NCBI GenBank assembly: GCA_018823905.1
Contig: JAHJHL010000021.1
Span: 1-48,121, forward strand
DNA length: 48,121 bases
Source of the DNA: Alphaproteobacteria bacterium
Lineage (GTDB): Bacteria > Pseudomonadota > Alphaproteobacteria > Sphingomonadales > Sphingomonadaceae
Reading direction: 5' to 3'
Under the pieces are notes generated by a model that worked only from the letters and a program-made list of their open reading frames with translations, searched no databases and was not told the DNA's origin. Position 1 is the first letter of the stretch. Every line of letters begins with the position of its first letter. A program made the translations under genes and the position numbers. Below are positions 23,588-32,752 of this stretch, one piece after another.

Positions 23588-25126
23588 ATGCAGCGTTTGT
23601 CGAAACGATGGGAAGTGCTTGCGGTTGGCATGGCAGGCTTGGCCGCCGCGATAGCCAGTGCGCCCGCGGCTGCGCAGCCCGCGATGCTCGACGCCGCGAC
23701 CATGGAGGAATATATCGCCTTCCTGTCGCTGCCCAACGACGCCGCGAACCCCGACGACGCACTAACCAATGCCCATTTTGTCCAGGCGATGATGAAACGC
23801 CGCGGCATCGCGTCCGAACTGCTCTACGATATCGACAGAAAAGCGCCGCCTGCGGTGTTCGGCGAGGTGAAGACCCCCGGCGCGACCAGAACGATCGTCT
23901 TTTACGCCCATTATGATGGCCAGCCCGTCGTCCCCGAACGCTGGGCGCCGGGGTTGTCGCCGTTCCGCCCGGTCGCGATCTCGCGCCCGATCGAACAGGG
24001 CGGCACGGTGCTCGGCCCCTGGACGCCCGAGGCCCGCTTCCCCGCGGGCTGGCGCCTTGCCGCACGCAGCGCGGCCGACGACAAGGCGGGGGTGATGGTC
24101 GCGCTCAACGCCTTTCGCGACCCCGCCGGAACCGCCGCGCGGCTGGGCGTGAATGTGAAATTCTTTTTCGAGGGCGAGGAGGAAAAGGGATCACCGAACC
24201 TTCGTGCGATCCTGCACGCGCACAGCGAAAAGCTCGAAAGCGACCTGTGGGTCATGGTCGACGGGCCGCGGCATACCGCGGGGTATCGCGCGATGGTGCT
24301 GGGGGTGCGCGGGGTCGTCGATGTCGGCATCACCGTTTACGGTGCGAACCGGCCGCTGCACGCGGGCAATTATGGCAATTGGGCGCCCAACCCGGCGCTG
24401 CGGCTCGCGGCGCTGCTGGGCAGCCTGAAGGATGCCGACGGGCGCATCCTGATCCCCGGCTTCTATGACGATGCGGTCCCCGCGACCGCCGCCGAGCTGG
24501 CCGAAATCGCCAAGGCGCCGTCGATGGACGCGACGCGCCAGAGTCTGGGGATCGCCCGAACGCAGGGCGGCGGCAAGCTCCACGGCGAACTGGTGCTGCT
24601 CCCGGGAATCGAAATCACCGGACTGCGCGCGGGCGCGACCGATGCCAAGGCGGCGAACGTCATCCCGACCGAGGCCGAGGCCCGGCTCGACATGCGGCTG
24701 GTCAAGGGCGACCGCATCGATCGTCAGCTGGCCCGGCTGGTGCGCTTTATCGAAGGGCAGGGCTATTACGTCCTCGACCGCACCCCGACCGCGGCGGAAC
24801 GGCTGGCGCATCCGGCGATCGCCCGCGTCGCCTCGGGCTTTGGTTATGAAGCGCAGCGCACCGCGCTCGACGAACCGATGGTGACGCGCGTCAAACATCT
24901 GCTTGAAAGCGTCTCGCCCGACCGGCTGGTCGTCGTCCCTTCGACCGGGGGCAGCCTGCCGCTGTCGCTGTTCGCGAGCGAACTCGGCGCGCCGATGGTG
25001 ACGATCCCCGTCGTCAACGCCGACAACAACCAGCACGGCGAGAATGAGAATGTCGACCCGGCGTTCCTCGCCGAGGGGATCACCAATATCCGCGCGATCA
25101 TGGAGGATGATTTTTCGGAGCGGTGA
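23588..25126 (+). CDS. secreted M20-family metallopeptidase
   Basis: GGGGGAGAGG precedes ATG 23588. A signal peptide ends near APAAAQ-PAM. The M20/M25/M40 catalytic features are AHYDGQPVVP (H108, D110), ARSAADDKAGV, and FFFEGEEEKGSPNL with the general-base Glu pair, then ANVIPTEAEARLDMR of the lid domain and a C-terminal HGENENVD. These are di-zinc exopeptidases or acylases; this export-signal branch is common in sphingomonads and probably degrades peptides in the periplasm. The exact substrate cannot be told. At 512 residues it is full length. Confidence 0.92.
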   Translation: MQRLSKRWEVLAVGMAGLAAAIASAPAAAQPAMLDAATMEEYIAFLSLPNDAANPDDALTNAHFVQAMMKRRGIASELLYDIDRKAPPAVFGEVKTPGATRTIVFYAHYDGQPVVPERWAPGLSPFRPVAISRPIEQGGTVLGPWTPEARFPAGWRLAARSAADDKAGVMVALNAFRDPAGTAARLGVNVKFFFEGEEEKGSPNLRAILHAHSEKLESDLWVMVDGPRHTAGYRAMVLGVRGVVDVGITVYGANRPLHAGNYGNWAPNPALRLAALLGSLKDADGRILIPGFYDDAVPATAAELAEIAKAPSMDATRQSLGIARTQGGGKLHGELVLLPGIEITGLRAGATDAKAANVIPTEAEARLDMRLVKGDRIDRQLARLVRFIEGQGYYVLDRTPTAAERLAHPAIARVASGFGYEAQRTALDEPMVTRVKHLLESVSPDRLVVVPSTGGSLPLSLFASELGAPMVTIPVVNADNNQHGENENVDPAFLAEGITNIRAIMEDDFSER

Positions 25127-25201
25127 GCGCGCGTTACATGCCGGTCCGATTTAGAGCGGCCTACGTATGCGCGTTGCAATCGCACGCTGGCTCCGCCATT
25201 T

Positions 25202-25222
25202 CCCTTGGTGGATATCCAAGGG
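25202..25222 (+). promoter_or_regulatory. hairpin covering the zwf ribosome-binding site
   Basis: CCCTTGG (25202-25208) pairs with CCAAGGG (25216-25222) around a 7-base loop. The right arm contains the AAGGGG that serves the GTG start at 25230, so the hairpin would hide the ribosome site when folded. Confidence 0.45.
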
Positions 25223-25229
25223 GATTGGC

Positions 25230-26693
25230 GTGAGCGTGAAAGTCGAGACATTGGTGCTGTTCGGCGCGACGGGCGACCTCGCGCAGCGCATGCTCTTTCC
25301 CTCGCTCTACAACCTCCACCTCGACGGACTGCTCGCCGATGCGCTGACGATCATCGGGTCGGGGCGGTCGAAAATGGATCGTACAACCTTTCACGCGCAG
25401 GTGCGCGCGGCGCTGACCGAACATCTGCCCGCCGATCGCATCGAAGATGCCGGTGTCGCGGCCTTCCTCGATCGCATCGATTATTGCGCGATCGATGCCG
25501 GAGCGGGCACCGGTTATGACGAACTCGCCGCTTTGCTCGGCGACCGGATGCAGCGCCCAATCGGCGTCTATCTTTCGACCCCGCCGTCGATGTTCGGCCC
25601 GATCGCGCAGGGACTGAAGGCCGCGGGCATCGCCTGCGCCGAATGCCGGATCGCGATGGAAAAGCCGATCGGTCACGATCTCGCTTCGTCGCGTGAGGTC
25701 AATCAACAGGTCGGCGATGCGTTCGCCGAGGACCATGTGTTCCGCATCGACCATTATCTCGGCAAGGAAACGGTGCAGAACCTGCTCGCGCTGCGTTTTG
25801 CCAATATGTTGTTCGAACCGCTGTGGAATGCGCAGGCGATCGACCATGTCCAGATCACCGTCGCCGAAACCGTCGGTCTCGAAGGCCGCGTCTCCTATTA
25901 TGATGGGGTCGGCGCGCTTAAGGATATGGTCCAGAACCATATGCTCCAGCTGCTCGCGATCATTGCGATGGAGCCGCCCGCCAGCGTCAGCGCGACCGCG
26001 GTGCGCGACGAAAAGGTCAAGCTGCTGCGGAGCTTGCGCAAGATGCGCGCCGAGGATGTCAAGGCGCACAGCGTCAAGGGCCAGTATAGCAGCGGTGCGG
26101 TCAACGGCGGCGCGGTCACCGGCTATGCCGACGAGCTTGGCCAGCCGTCGAACACCGAGACCTTCGTCGCGATCAAGGCCTTCATCGACAATTGGCGCTG
26201 GAAGGGCGTGCCCTTTTATCTGCGTACGGGCAAACGGATGCCCGAGCGCAAGTCCGAGGTGCTGATCCAGTTCAAGCCGGTGCCTCACAATATCTTTGCG
26301 CGCGTCGGCGCGGGCAAGCTCGACGCCAATATGATGATCATCAACCTCCAGCCCGAGGAGAATATCCGGGTCAAGGTGATGGCGAAACAGCCGGGGCTCG
26401 ACCGCGACGGCGTGAAGCTCAAAGAAGTGACGATGGACGTGTCGCTCTCGCACAGCTTCGCCGGCGAGCGGCGGCGGATCGCTTACGAACGCCTGCTGCT
26501 CGATTTCATCGAGGGCGACCAGACGCTGTTCGTGCGCCGCGACGAGGTCGAGGCGCAGTGGCAGTGGATCGATTCGATCCGCGACGCCTGGGCCGCGGTC
26601 GACATGGCGCCGCAGACTTACACGGCGGGCAGCTGGGGGCCGAGTTCGGCAATCGCACTGATCGAACGCGACGGGGCGAGCTGGCATGATTGA
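25230..26693 (+). CDS. zwf: glucose-6-phosphate dehydrogenase
   Basis: I chose GTG 25230 (MSVKVETLVLFGATGD) because AAGGGG precedes it and the NADP loop should start near residue 10; the open frame from 25167 adds an unlike segment. Signature parts are LFGATGDLAQRMLFPSLY, the catalytic RIDHYLGKETVQNLLALRFAN and a C-terminal WRWKGVPFYLRTGKRM. At 487 residues it is normal. It makes 6-phosphogluconolactone for the Entner-Doudoroff and pentose-phosphate routes. The usual partners pgl, edd and glk are not in the window; a family-B repeat follows instead. Confidence 0.95.
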   Translation: MSVKVETLVLFGATGDLAQRMLFPSLYNLHLDGLLADALTIIGSGRSKMDRTTFHAQVRAALTEHLPADRIEDAGVAAFLDRIDYCAIDAGAGTGYDELAALLGDRMQRPIGVYLSTPPSMFGPIAQGLKAAGIACAECRIAMEKPIGHDLASSREVNQQVGDAFAEDHVFRIDHYLGKETVQNLLALRFANMLFEPLWNAQAIDHVQITVAETVGLEGRVSYYDGVGALKDMVQNHMLQLLAIIAMEPPASVSATAVRDEKVKLLRSLRKMRAEDVKAHSVKGQYSSGAVNGGAVTGYADELGQPSNTETFVAIKAFIDNWRWKGVPFYLRTGKRMPERKSEVLIQFKPVPHNIFARVGAGKLDANMMIINLQPEENIRVKVMAKQPGLDRDGVKLKEVTMDVSLSHSFAGERRRIAYERLLLDFIEGDQTLFVRRDEVEAQWQWIDSIRDAWAAVDMAPQTYTAGSWGPSSAIALIERDGASWHD

Positions 26694-26701
26694 GCGGATA
26701 A

Positions 26702-26884
26702 ATCCCCTCTCCCCTTGCGGGAGAGGGATGCGCAGACTTGGCAGCTTGCTGCCTAGTCGAAGCTGGGTGAGGGGTTGCGGTCGCAAAGCGACCGCGCGAG
26801 CCCTTGGCTCGCAACCCCTCATCCAAGTCCGCCTAATCGCTCCGCGATAAGGCTCCCTATCCTTCTCCCGCAAGGGGAGAAGGG
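26702..26884. repeat. palindromic repeat family B, copy 1
   Basis: Outer arms ATCCCCTCTCCCC... and ...CTTCTCCCGCAAGGGGAGAAG. Inner words GCTTGCTGCCTAG and AAGCTGGGTGAGGGG are shared with copies at 32753-32920 and 34596-34760. Lies between the convergent zwf and xerC. Confidence 0.85.
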
Positions 26885-26895
26885 AAATTTGATGA

Positions 26896-27834
26896 TCAAG
26901 CCCGAGGATGCGCGCTGCGATAAATGTCGAGCAAATGCGCGGCATCGACCGCGGTGTACACCTGTGTCGACGCCAGACTCGCATGACCGAGCAACTCCTG
27001 CAAACTGCGCAAATCGGCGCCGCCCGCCAGCAGATGCGTCGCGAAACTGTGGCGCAGCGCATGCGGCGTCGTGCGTTCGGATAGCCCCAGCGCGCGCCGC
27101 GCCGTCCGCACGCTGGCCCGCACAACCCCGGGTGCCAGCGGCCCGCCGCGTGCGCCGAGGAACAGCGGTCCATCCTTCGCGATCGGATAGGGGCAGGTTT
27201 CGACATAGCGCGTTACCGCCGCCGCCACGGCGGGCAGGATCGGCACGACGCGCGTCTTGTTCCGTTTGCCGGTAACGCGCAGCGTCTCGCCGAGCGGTAG
27301 TGCGGCGCCGGTCAGTGCCAGCGCCTCGCCAATGCGCAGCCCCGCGCCGTAAAGCAGCAACAGCAACGCGAAATCGCGCGCGCCGGTCCAGCCCTGCCGC
27401 GCATTGTCCTCGACATCCTGCGCCAGCGCGAGCGCCTCGGCGGGCGAAACCGGACGCGGCAGCCCCTTCTTGACCCGCGGCCCGCGCAGCGGCGGGATGC
27501 TGGCGCCCGAGCCGCCGACGAAGCGCAGAAAGCCGCGCAAGGCCGACAGCTCGCGGGCCGCCGACGCGTTGCCCAGCCCCTCGGCGCGGCGGTCGGCGAG
27601 ATAGGCGCGCAGGTCGTTCGGCGTCAGTTTGGCGAGCATCGCGCCATCGACCGCGCCGCCGCGGTGTTCGGACAGGAAGGCACAGAACCGTTCGGCGGTC
27701 GCCATGTAGGCGCGGCGGGTGTGTTCCGACCGGCGCTTTTCGTGCGCCAGATGGGCATCCCATTCGCGGATCAACTGCTGCGACAAACCGTTTTCCCAAA
27801 TTCCGTTCGCATCGAGCGAAGTCGAGATGCCCAT
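26896..27834 (-). CDS. xerC: tyrosine recombinase XerC
   Basis: The protein has the SAM-like N-terminal domain (REWDAHLAHEKRRSEHTRRAY, ERFCAFL) and a catalytic domain with GAGLRIGEAL (first Arg), TPHALRHSFATHLL (His and second Arg) and LLGHASLASTQVYT (third His and the Tyr nucleophile). XerC with XerD resolves chromosome dimers at dif. The start is problematic: the first ATG (27834) lies inside a family-C repeat, so about the first dozen residues (MGISTSLDANG...) are repeat-derived. In-frame TTG codons just inside are alternatives. It is the last gene of the rph-rdgB-hemW train. Confidence 0.9.
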   Translation of the reverse strand: MGISTSLDANGIWENGLSQQLIREWDAHLAHEKRRSEHTRRAYMATAERFCAFLSEHRGGAVDGAMLAKLTPNDLRAYLADRRAEGLGNASAARELSALRGFLRFVGGSGASIPPLRGPRVKKGLPRPVSPAEALALAQDVEDNARQGWTGARDFALLLLLYGAGLRIGEALALTGAALPLGETLRVTGKRNKTRVVPILPAVAAAVTRYVETCPYPIAKDGPLFLGARGGPLAPGVVRASVRTARRALGLSERTTPHALRHSFATHLLAGGADLRSLQELLGHASLASTQVYTAVDAAHLLDIYRSAHPRA

Positions 27835-27884
27835 CGGGGTCACGCAACGCCGAGGGGTGTCTCGACTTCGCTCGACACGAACGG
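27803..27884. repeat. palindromic repeat family C, copy 2 (overlaps xerC start)
   Basis: CCGTTCGCATCGAGCGAAG ... CTTCGCTCGACACGAACGG, about 82 bases. It fills the hemW-xerC gap and runs into the xerC frame, supplying its first ATG. Confidence 0.9.
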
Positions 27885-27896
27885 GTCTGATGGGGT

Positions 27897-29042
27897 TTAG
27901 CTGGTCCGAACCACCTCGGAAAGGATGCTGTCGAGCAGGAGAATACCGTCGTCCGTGACCGCCAGACGGTCGCCCTCCCCCACCATCAGCCCCTGATCGA
28001 CCAACCGCGCCACGGCATCCGCATCGACAAACGCCGCGCGCCGCAGCCCGCTCCGCATCTCGATCCGCGCCAGATCGATACCTTCGGTCAGCCGCAGCCC
28101 CATCAGCATCGCCTCGGTCGCGCGTTCGTGCGCGGGGAGATCGGCTTCGACCTTCAGCCCATGCCCGTTGCGTTCGACCGCCGCGATGAAATTCTCGGGC
28201 TTTTTGTGGCGCTCGGTCGCCTGTCCCAGCCGCCGCCCATGCGCGCCGGGACCGACCCCGGCATAATCGGCATAGCGCCAGTAAGCGAGGTTGTGGCGGC
28301 TCTCCTGCCCGACCCGCGCATGGTTCGACACTTCATAGCGCGGCAGTCCCGCGGCGCTGGTCATCGCCTGCGTTGCGTCGAACAGGTCGGCGGCGGCGTC
28401 GCCGTCGGGGATGGTGAGGTCGCCCTTCGCCGCCAGCGTCGCAAAACGTGTGCCGGGCTCGATGGTCAGCTGGTAAAGCGAGAGATGATCGGTGCCGAAC
28501 GCCAGCGCCCCCGCCAACTCGCTTTCCCACGCCGCCATCGTCTGGCCGGGACGCGCATAGATCAGGTCGAAGCTGACCCGCGCAAAATGCTCCTGCGCCG
28601 TCGCGATCGCGCGCCGCGCCTCATCCTCGCTGTGCGCGCGACCTAGAAATTCAAGCACTTCGGTATCGAAGCTCTGAACGCCTATCGATACGCGGTTCAC
28701 GCCTGCGGCCGCCAGGTCAGCAAAATTGGCAACCTCGACCGAGTTCGGGTTTGCCTCCAGCGTGATCTCACAATCGTTAGCCAGCCCCCATTCGGCCGCC
28801 GCTGCCGCAATCACGGCCGCGACGGTGGCAGGGGGCATCAGGCTGGGCGTGCCGCCGCCGAAAAAGATCGACCCGACCGGGCGATCCGGCAGCAACGCCG
28901 CCTCATGGCGCAGATCGTCCAGCAGCGCATCGCACCACACCGCCTGATCGACGCTGTCGCGGACATGGCTATTGAAATCGCAATAGGGGCATTTTGACAC
29001 GCAAAACGGCCAATGGACATAAAGGGCGAGCGGTTCGGCCAT
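27897..29042 (-). CDS. hemW: radical SAM protein HemW (heme chaperone)
   Basis: I chose ATG 29042 (MAEPLALYVHWPFC); upstream frame is unlike the family. The radical-SAM triad is C14, C18, C21 in HWPFCVSKCPYCDFNSH, with IFFGGGTPSLM, VNRVSIGVQSFD and HLSLYQLTIEPGTRF following. HemW was long called oxygen-independent coproporphyrinogen oxidase-like but is a heme-binding protein; it lacks the extra N-terminal Cys seen in true HemN. At 381 residues it is normal length. It follows rdgB and a small unknown gene on the same strand. Confidence 0.92.
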   Translation of the reverse strand: MAEPLALYVHWPFCVSKCPYCDFNSHVRDSVDQAVWCDALLDDLRHEAALLPDRPVGSIFFGGGTPSLMPPATVAAVIAAAAAEWGLANDCEITLEANPNSVEVANFADLAAAGVNRVSIGVQSFDTEVLEFLGRAHSEDEARRAIATAQEHFARVSFDLIYARPGQTMAAWESELAGALAFGTDHLSLYQLTIEPGTRFATLAAKGDLTIPDGDAAADLFDATQAMTSAAGLPRYEVSNHARVGQESRHNLAYWRYADYAGVGPGAHGRRLGQATERHKKPENFIAAVERNGHGLKVEADLPAHERATEAMLMGLRLTEGIDLARIEMRSGLRRAAFVDADAVARLVDQGLMVGEGDRLAVTDDGILLLDSILSEVVRTS

Positions 29043-29073
29043 GGGGGGCGATATACTCGCTTTGTCCGGAAAG

Positions 29074-29472
29074 TCAGTCGTCGGGTTCGAAGACGTAAAA
29101 CTCAGTGTCCGATTGATAGCGAAGAACCGCCAGCTGCCAGATATTCGCGCCCGAGGGAGCTTTGGCCGCCTCCGCTTCGAGGCGCGCCGCATCGCCTTCG
29201 ACGTCTTCGGTAAAGAAACTATGGCCACCGCCGCCCGATCGCCACGCCCGAAACCAGCCCACGCGCCACGCGTCGATGACCGTTAGCGAAAGGCCTTCAC
29301 TGCCTTGGGCAAAGAACGGCGCTTCCAGCCATTCACGTTTCAGCGCCGAAAGCGCAATTGCTTTCGCTTCCTCGACGTTCGCCGACGTCACTGTTCGCGT
29401 CGTGAAGAATCCTGTGTGATCTTCAACGGGCGGGTCCCAAAGGCCACGGAGCAAGACACGATAGTAAGCCAT
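29074..29472 (-). CDS. unknown protein (132 aa) within the rdgB-hemW operon
   Basis: The protein starts MAYYRVLLRGLWDPP, has no signal peptide or membrane helix, and ends in an acidic, aromatic tail (LRYQSDTEFYVFEPDD). Several Trp residues sit in the middle (WRVGWFRAWRSGGGGHSFF). I recognise no domain. It begins 8 bases after the rdgB stop and ends 31 before hemW, so it is clearly an operon member. Base composition is noticeably less GC-rich than rdgB or hemW, suggesting later entry. Two similar cases occur at 33505 and 47283. Confidence 0.65.
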   Translation of the reverse strand: MAYYRVLLRGLWDPPVEDHTGFFTTRTVTSANVEEAKAIALSALKREWLEAPFFAQGSEGLSLTVIDAWRVGWFRAWRSGGGGHSFFTEDVEGDAARLEAEAAKAPSGANIWQLAVLRYQSDTEFYVFEPDD

Positions 29473-29480
29473 CGACAGAT

Positions 29481-30107
29481 TCAGAACACGCCCGCGACCA
29501 GCTTCGCAAACGCATCGGCGCGGTGGCTGATCGCGTGCTTTTCTTCCGGGTCGATTTCGGCGTAAGTCAATGACTTGCCAACCGGAACAAATACCGGATC
29601 ATAACCAAACCCGAGCAACCCGCGCGGCGGCCAGGTTAGGCTGCCTTGCGCGCGGCCCTCGAACACTTCGACATGGCCATCGGGCCAGGCGAGCGCGAGG
29701 GTGCAGACGAAGCAGGCGCTGCGGTCAACGTCCGGCCCCTGCTCGGCGAGCAGGCCTTCGACCTTGCCCATCGCCATATACCAGTCGCGGCCCGGCTCGC
29801 CCTCGAACCATTGCCGTTCGGCCCAGTCTGCGGTGTAAACGCCGGGGCGCCCGCCCAGCGCAGCAACCTCCAGCCCGCTGTCGTCGGCGAGCGCGGGCAG
29901 TCCCGACGCTGACGCGCTCGCATGCGCTTTGAGCAGCGCATTGTCGCGGAACGTCGTCCCGGTTTCCTCGGGCTCGGGCAGACCGAGGTCGCCCGCCGAC
30001 ACCGGATCGATCCCGAACGGTTCGAGCAACGCGCGAATCTCGCGCACCTTGCCCGCATTGTGGCTGGCAATGACGAGTTTGCCGGGGGCGAGTTTGCGAT
30101 GGGTCAT
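29481..30107 (-). CDS. rdgB: non-canonical purine NTP pyrophosphatase RdgB/HAM1
   Basis: I chose ATG 30107 ([20 protein letters not shown]) since the SHNxxK motif must lie near the N terminus; the upstream frame reads into the repeat. Other features are [35 protein letters not shown] and [13 protein letters not shown], all HAM1 hallmarks. The enzyme hydrolyses ITP, dITP and XTP to monophosphates, cleaning the nucleotide pool. It follows rph, its common neighbour, after a family-F repeat of about 160 bases. Confidence 0.95.
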   Translation of the reverse strand: MTHRKLAPGKLVIASHNAGKVREIRALLEPFGIDPVSAGDLGLPEPEETGTTFRDNALLKAHASASASGLPALADDSGLEVAALGGRPGVYTADWAERQWFEGEPGRDWYMAMGKVEGLLAEQGPDVDRSACFVCTLALAWPDGHVEVFEGRAQGSLTWPPRGLLGFGYDPVFVPVGKSLTYAEIDPEEKHAISHRADAFAKLVAGVF

Positions 30108-30152
30108 GGTGATGGTCTCTCGTAGAATTAGGCCCCGAGCGCCGGATTTAAG

Positions 30153-30313
30153 GGTTTCGCACAAAGACACAAAGACACGAAGAGGTCCGCGCTTGCCGCG
30201 CAGCGGCCTTTTTCCATCGACCGCCCGCTATGGCGCAATGTCGACAGAGAAAGAGGCCTGTCGGCCCGGATCCATTTCTTCGTGTCTTCGTGTCTTCGTG
30301 CGAACCAAATTTT
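30153..30313. repeat. palindromic repeat family F, copy 2
   Basis: Left arm CGCACAAAGACACAAAGACA, right arm CTTCGTGTCTTCGTGCGAAC. It is in inverted orientation relative to copy 1 at 7891-8046. It separates rph from rdgB within the same operon direction. Confidence 0.8.
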
Positions 30314-30319
30314 ACAAAC

Positions 30320-31036
30320 CTACCGCCCCGTCGCCTTATCCTGCGCCGCGAAAATCTCGGTGCAGCCGATACGCGCGAGGCGCAGCAACCGCAGCAACCC
30401 TTCCTCGTCATAGGTCGCGCCCTCGGCGCTTGCCTGCACTTCGACGATCTGGCCGCGGCCGGTCAGCACGAAATTTCCGTCGGCTTCCGCCACCGAATCC
30501 TCGTCATAGTCGAGGTCGAGTACCGGGGTGCCGTTGTAGATGCCGCACGAAATCGCCCCGACCTTGTCGACAATCGGATCCTCGGCAATCGTCTTGGCTG
30601 CGAGCAGTTTGTCGACCGCGATGCGCAGCGCGACCCACGCGCCCGAAATCGACGCGGTGCGGGTGCCGCCATCGGCCTGGATCACATCGCAGTCGATGAT
30701 GATCTGGCGCTCGCCCAGCTTCTTCATATCGACCACAGCGCGCAAAGACCGCCCGATAAGCCGCTGAATTTCCTGCGTCCGTCCCGACTGCTTGCCCTTC
30801 GCCGCTTCGCGGCTGCCGCGGGTGTGCGTCGCGCGGGGCAGCATGCCATATTCGGCGGTGACCCACCCCTGCCCCTTGCCGCGCAGGAACGGCGGTACCT
30901 TTTCATCGACGCTGGCGGTCACCAGCACCTTGGTGTTGCCAAAGCTGACGAGCACGCTGCCCTCGGCATGGATGGTGAAGGCGGTTTCGATGGCGATCGA
31001 GCGCATCTGATCGGGGGCGCGGCCGGATGGGCGCAT
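30320..31036 (-). CDS. rph: ribonuclease PH
   Basis: ATG 31036 ([17 protein letters not shown]) follows AGGAGA. The 238-residue protein has the RNase PH core: [45 protein letters not shown] in separate strands, the phosphate-binding [19 protein letters not shown], and [20 protein letters not shown]. It is a phosphorolytic 3'-5' exonuclease that trims tRNA precursors. The last residues ([19 protein letters not shown]) are typical. It heads the rph-rdgB-hemW-xerC train and diverges from hrcA over 102 bases. Confidence 0.96.
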   Translation of the reverse strand: MRPSGRAPDQMRSIAIETAFTIHAEGSVLVSFGNTKVLVTASVDEKVPPFLRGKGQGWVTAEYGMLPRATHTRGSREAAKGKQSGRTQEIQRLIGRSLRAVVDMKKLGERQIIIDCDVIQADGGTRTASISGAWVALRIAVDKLLAAKTIAEDPIVDKVGAISCGIYNGTPVLDLDYDEDSVAEADGNFVLTGRGQIVEVQASAEGATYDEEGLLRLLRLARIGCTEIFAAQDKATGR

Positions 31037-31102
31037 GGGGGATTCTCCTGTGAATGTGTGCGGCGCGCTTAGCGGGGCATGCGGCAGTTGGCCAGAGCAT
31101 AG

Positions 31103-31131
31103 CTTGCCCCCACGCCCCCGCGTCCCTAAAT
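31103..31131 (+). promoter_or_regulatory. candidate heat-shock (sigma-32) promoter of hrcA-grpE
   Basis: CTTG (31103-31106), 17 bases, then CCCTAAAT (31124-31131), close to the alphaproteobacterial RpoH pattern. The hrcA ATG is only 8 bases after the -10, and no ribosome site is present, implying a leaderless or nearly leaderless message. No CIRCE inverted repeat is seen. Confidence 0.5.
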
Positions 31132-31138
31132 CCCCACC

Positions 31139-32182
31139 ATGACCACCGCGCCGATCACCGAACTCACCACGCGCGCCCGCGACGTGTTCCGGCTGGTCGT
31201 CGACGCCTATCTGGAGACCGGGCAACCGGTCGGCTCGCGCACGCTGTCGAAGCTCGCGGCGCTCAACCTGTCGCCCGCATCGATCCGCAACGTCATGCAG
31301 GATCTGGAGGAATTCGGCCTGCTCGCCAGCCCGCACACCAGCGCGGGCCGCCTGCCGACCGAGCAAGGCCTGCGCCTGTTCGTCGACGGCATGATGCAGG
31401 TTGCGGAACCCAGCGCCGAGGACCGTGCCCAGATTGAGGCGAGCCTGTCAGACGCGGGTCCAATCGAAAGCGCGCTGGCGCAGGCGACCTCGGCGCTATC
31501 CGGCCTGTCGGCGTGCGCCGGGCTGGTGCTCGTCCCCAAGCATGAGCGTATCCTGAAACAGGTCGCGTTTGTGCCGTTGTCCGACGCGCAGGCGCTCGTC
31601 GTGCTCGTCGCGGGCGACGGTGCGGTCGAGAACCGTGTTATCGACACCCCGCCGGGGCTCGACCCGTCGGCGCTGGTCGAGGCGGGCAATTATATCAGCG
31701 CGATGCTCGCGGGCCTGACGCTGACCGAAGCGATGGCGCGGGTGCGCCACGAGATCGAGGCCGAGCGCATCGCGATCGACCGCGCGGCGCAGGATCTGGT
31801 CAGCCGCGGGCTTGCGATCTGGTCGTCCGACGGCGCCGACCGCCCGGTGCTGATCGTGCGCGGCCAGGCCAATCTGCTCGACGACAGCGCGGTCGGCGAC
31901 CTCGACCGCGTCCGCCAGCTGCTCGACGAGCTTGAGACCAAGCAGGACATCGCGCAACTGCTCGACAGCGCCCGCGACGGCAGCGCGACCCGCATTTTCA
32001 TCGGGTCGGAAAATAAATTATTCTCGCTTTCGGGCTCTTCCGTGATAGCGGCGCCCTATCGCGGATCGGACGGACGCGTGGTCGGCGTGGTCGGGGTTAT
32101 CGGCCCCACCCGCTTGAACTATGCCCGCATCGTTCCCATGGTGGATTTCACCGCACAATCGCTCTCCAGACTGATACGATAG
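31139..32182 (+). CDS. hrcA: heat-inducible transcription repressor HrcA
   Basis: The 347-residue protein starts with a winged helix ([66 protein letters not shown]). These are the standard HrcA DNA-binding features. A GAF-like domain follows and the end [22 protein letters not shown] is characteristic. HrcA normally binds CIRCE sites before groESL. grpE follows after only 4 bases, so the pair is an operon. No CIRCE is visible upstream here, which suggests control by sigma-32 rather than autoregulation. Confidence 0.95.
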   Translation: MTTAPITELTTRARDVFRLVVDAYLETGQPVGSRTLSKLAALNLSPASIRNVMQDLEEFGLLASPHTSAGRLPTEQGLRLFVDGMMQVAEPSAEDRAQIEASLSDAGPIESALAQATSALSGLSACAGLVLVPKHERILKQVAFVPLSDAQALVVLVAGDGAVENRVIDTPPGLDPSALVEAGNYISAMLAGLTLTEAMARVRHEIEAERIAIDRAAQDLVSRGLAIWSSDGADRPVLIVRGQANLLDDSAVGDLDRVRQLLDELETKQDIAQLLDSARDGSATRIFIGSENKLFSLSGSSVIAAPYRGSDGRVVGVVGVIGPTRLNYARIVPMVDFTAQSLSRLIR

Positions 32183-32186
32183 GTTT

Positions 32187-32747
32187 ATGACGAACATCGA
32201 AAATAACACCCCGGTCGACGACAGCGCGACCCCAGAAGCCGCCACTGCAACCGAAGCGCCCGAAGCGGCAGCGCCCGAGAATGACGAAGTCGCCCAGCTG
32301 TACGAACAGCTCGCCGCGGTGCAGCAGGACCTGCTCTATGCGCGCGCCGAGACGCAGAATCTGGGTCGCCGCAAGGAAAAGGAAATCGCCGACGCGCACG
32401 CCTATGCCGCGACCAAATTTGCGCGCGACATCCTGTCGGTGGCCGACAACCTCGGCCGCGCGCTCGCCGCGCTCAGCGATGAACAGCGCGCATCGGACGC
32501 GATCAAGCCGCTGATCACCGGCCTTGAGGCGACCGAGCGCGAATTGCTGAGCGTCTTCGAACGCAACGGCATCACCCGGATCGCGGCGATCGGCCTGCCG
32601 CTCGATCCCAACCAGCATCAGGCGATGCTCGAAATCCCGAGCAGCGACGCCGAACCCGGCACGATCGTGCAGGAAATGCAGGCGGGGTATATGATGAAAG
32701 ACCGGCTGCTGCGCCCCGCGATGGTCGCGGTGGCGAAGGCGGGCTGA
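32187..32747 (+). CDS. grpE: co-chaperone GrpE
   Basis: The 186-residue protein has an acidic, Ala/Glu-rich N terminus, a long helix (EVAQLYEQLAAVQQDLLYARAETQNLGRRKEKEI) and the compact C-terminal beta domain with GITRIAAIGLPLDPNQHQAM, GTIVQEMQAGYMMKDRLLRPAMVAVA. This is the GrpE fold, the nucleotide-exchange factor for DnaK. It is coupled to hrcA (4-base gap). dnaK and dnaJ do not follow; a family-B repeat and the convergent def gene do. Confidence 0.95.
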   Translation: MTNIENNTPVDDSATPEAATATEAPEAAAPENDEVAQLYEQLAAVQQDLLYARAETQNLGRRKEKEIADAHAYAATKFARDILSVADNLGRALAALSDEQRASDAIKPLITGLEATERELLSVFERNGITRIAAIGLPLDPNQHQAMLEIPSSDAEPGTIVQEMQAGYMMKDRLLRPAMVAVAKAG

Positions 32748-32752
32748 TCGAA

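Noticed and set aside
25161..27206. 681-aa minus-strand frame across zwf and part of xerC
   Set aside because: Antisense to zwf and runs through a palindromic repeat; no protein similarity visible.
31037..31138. Search for a CIRCE element before hrcA
   Set aside because: No TTAGCACTC-N9-GAGTGCTAA-like inverted repeat is present in the gap.
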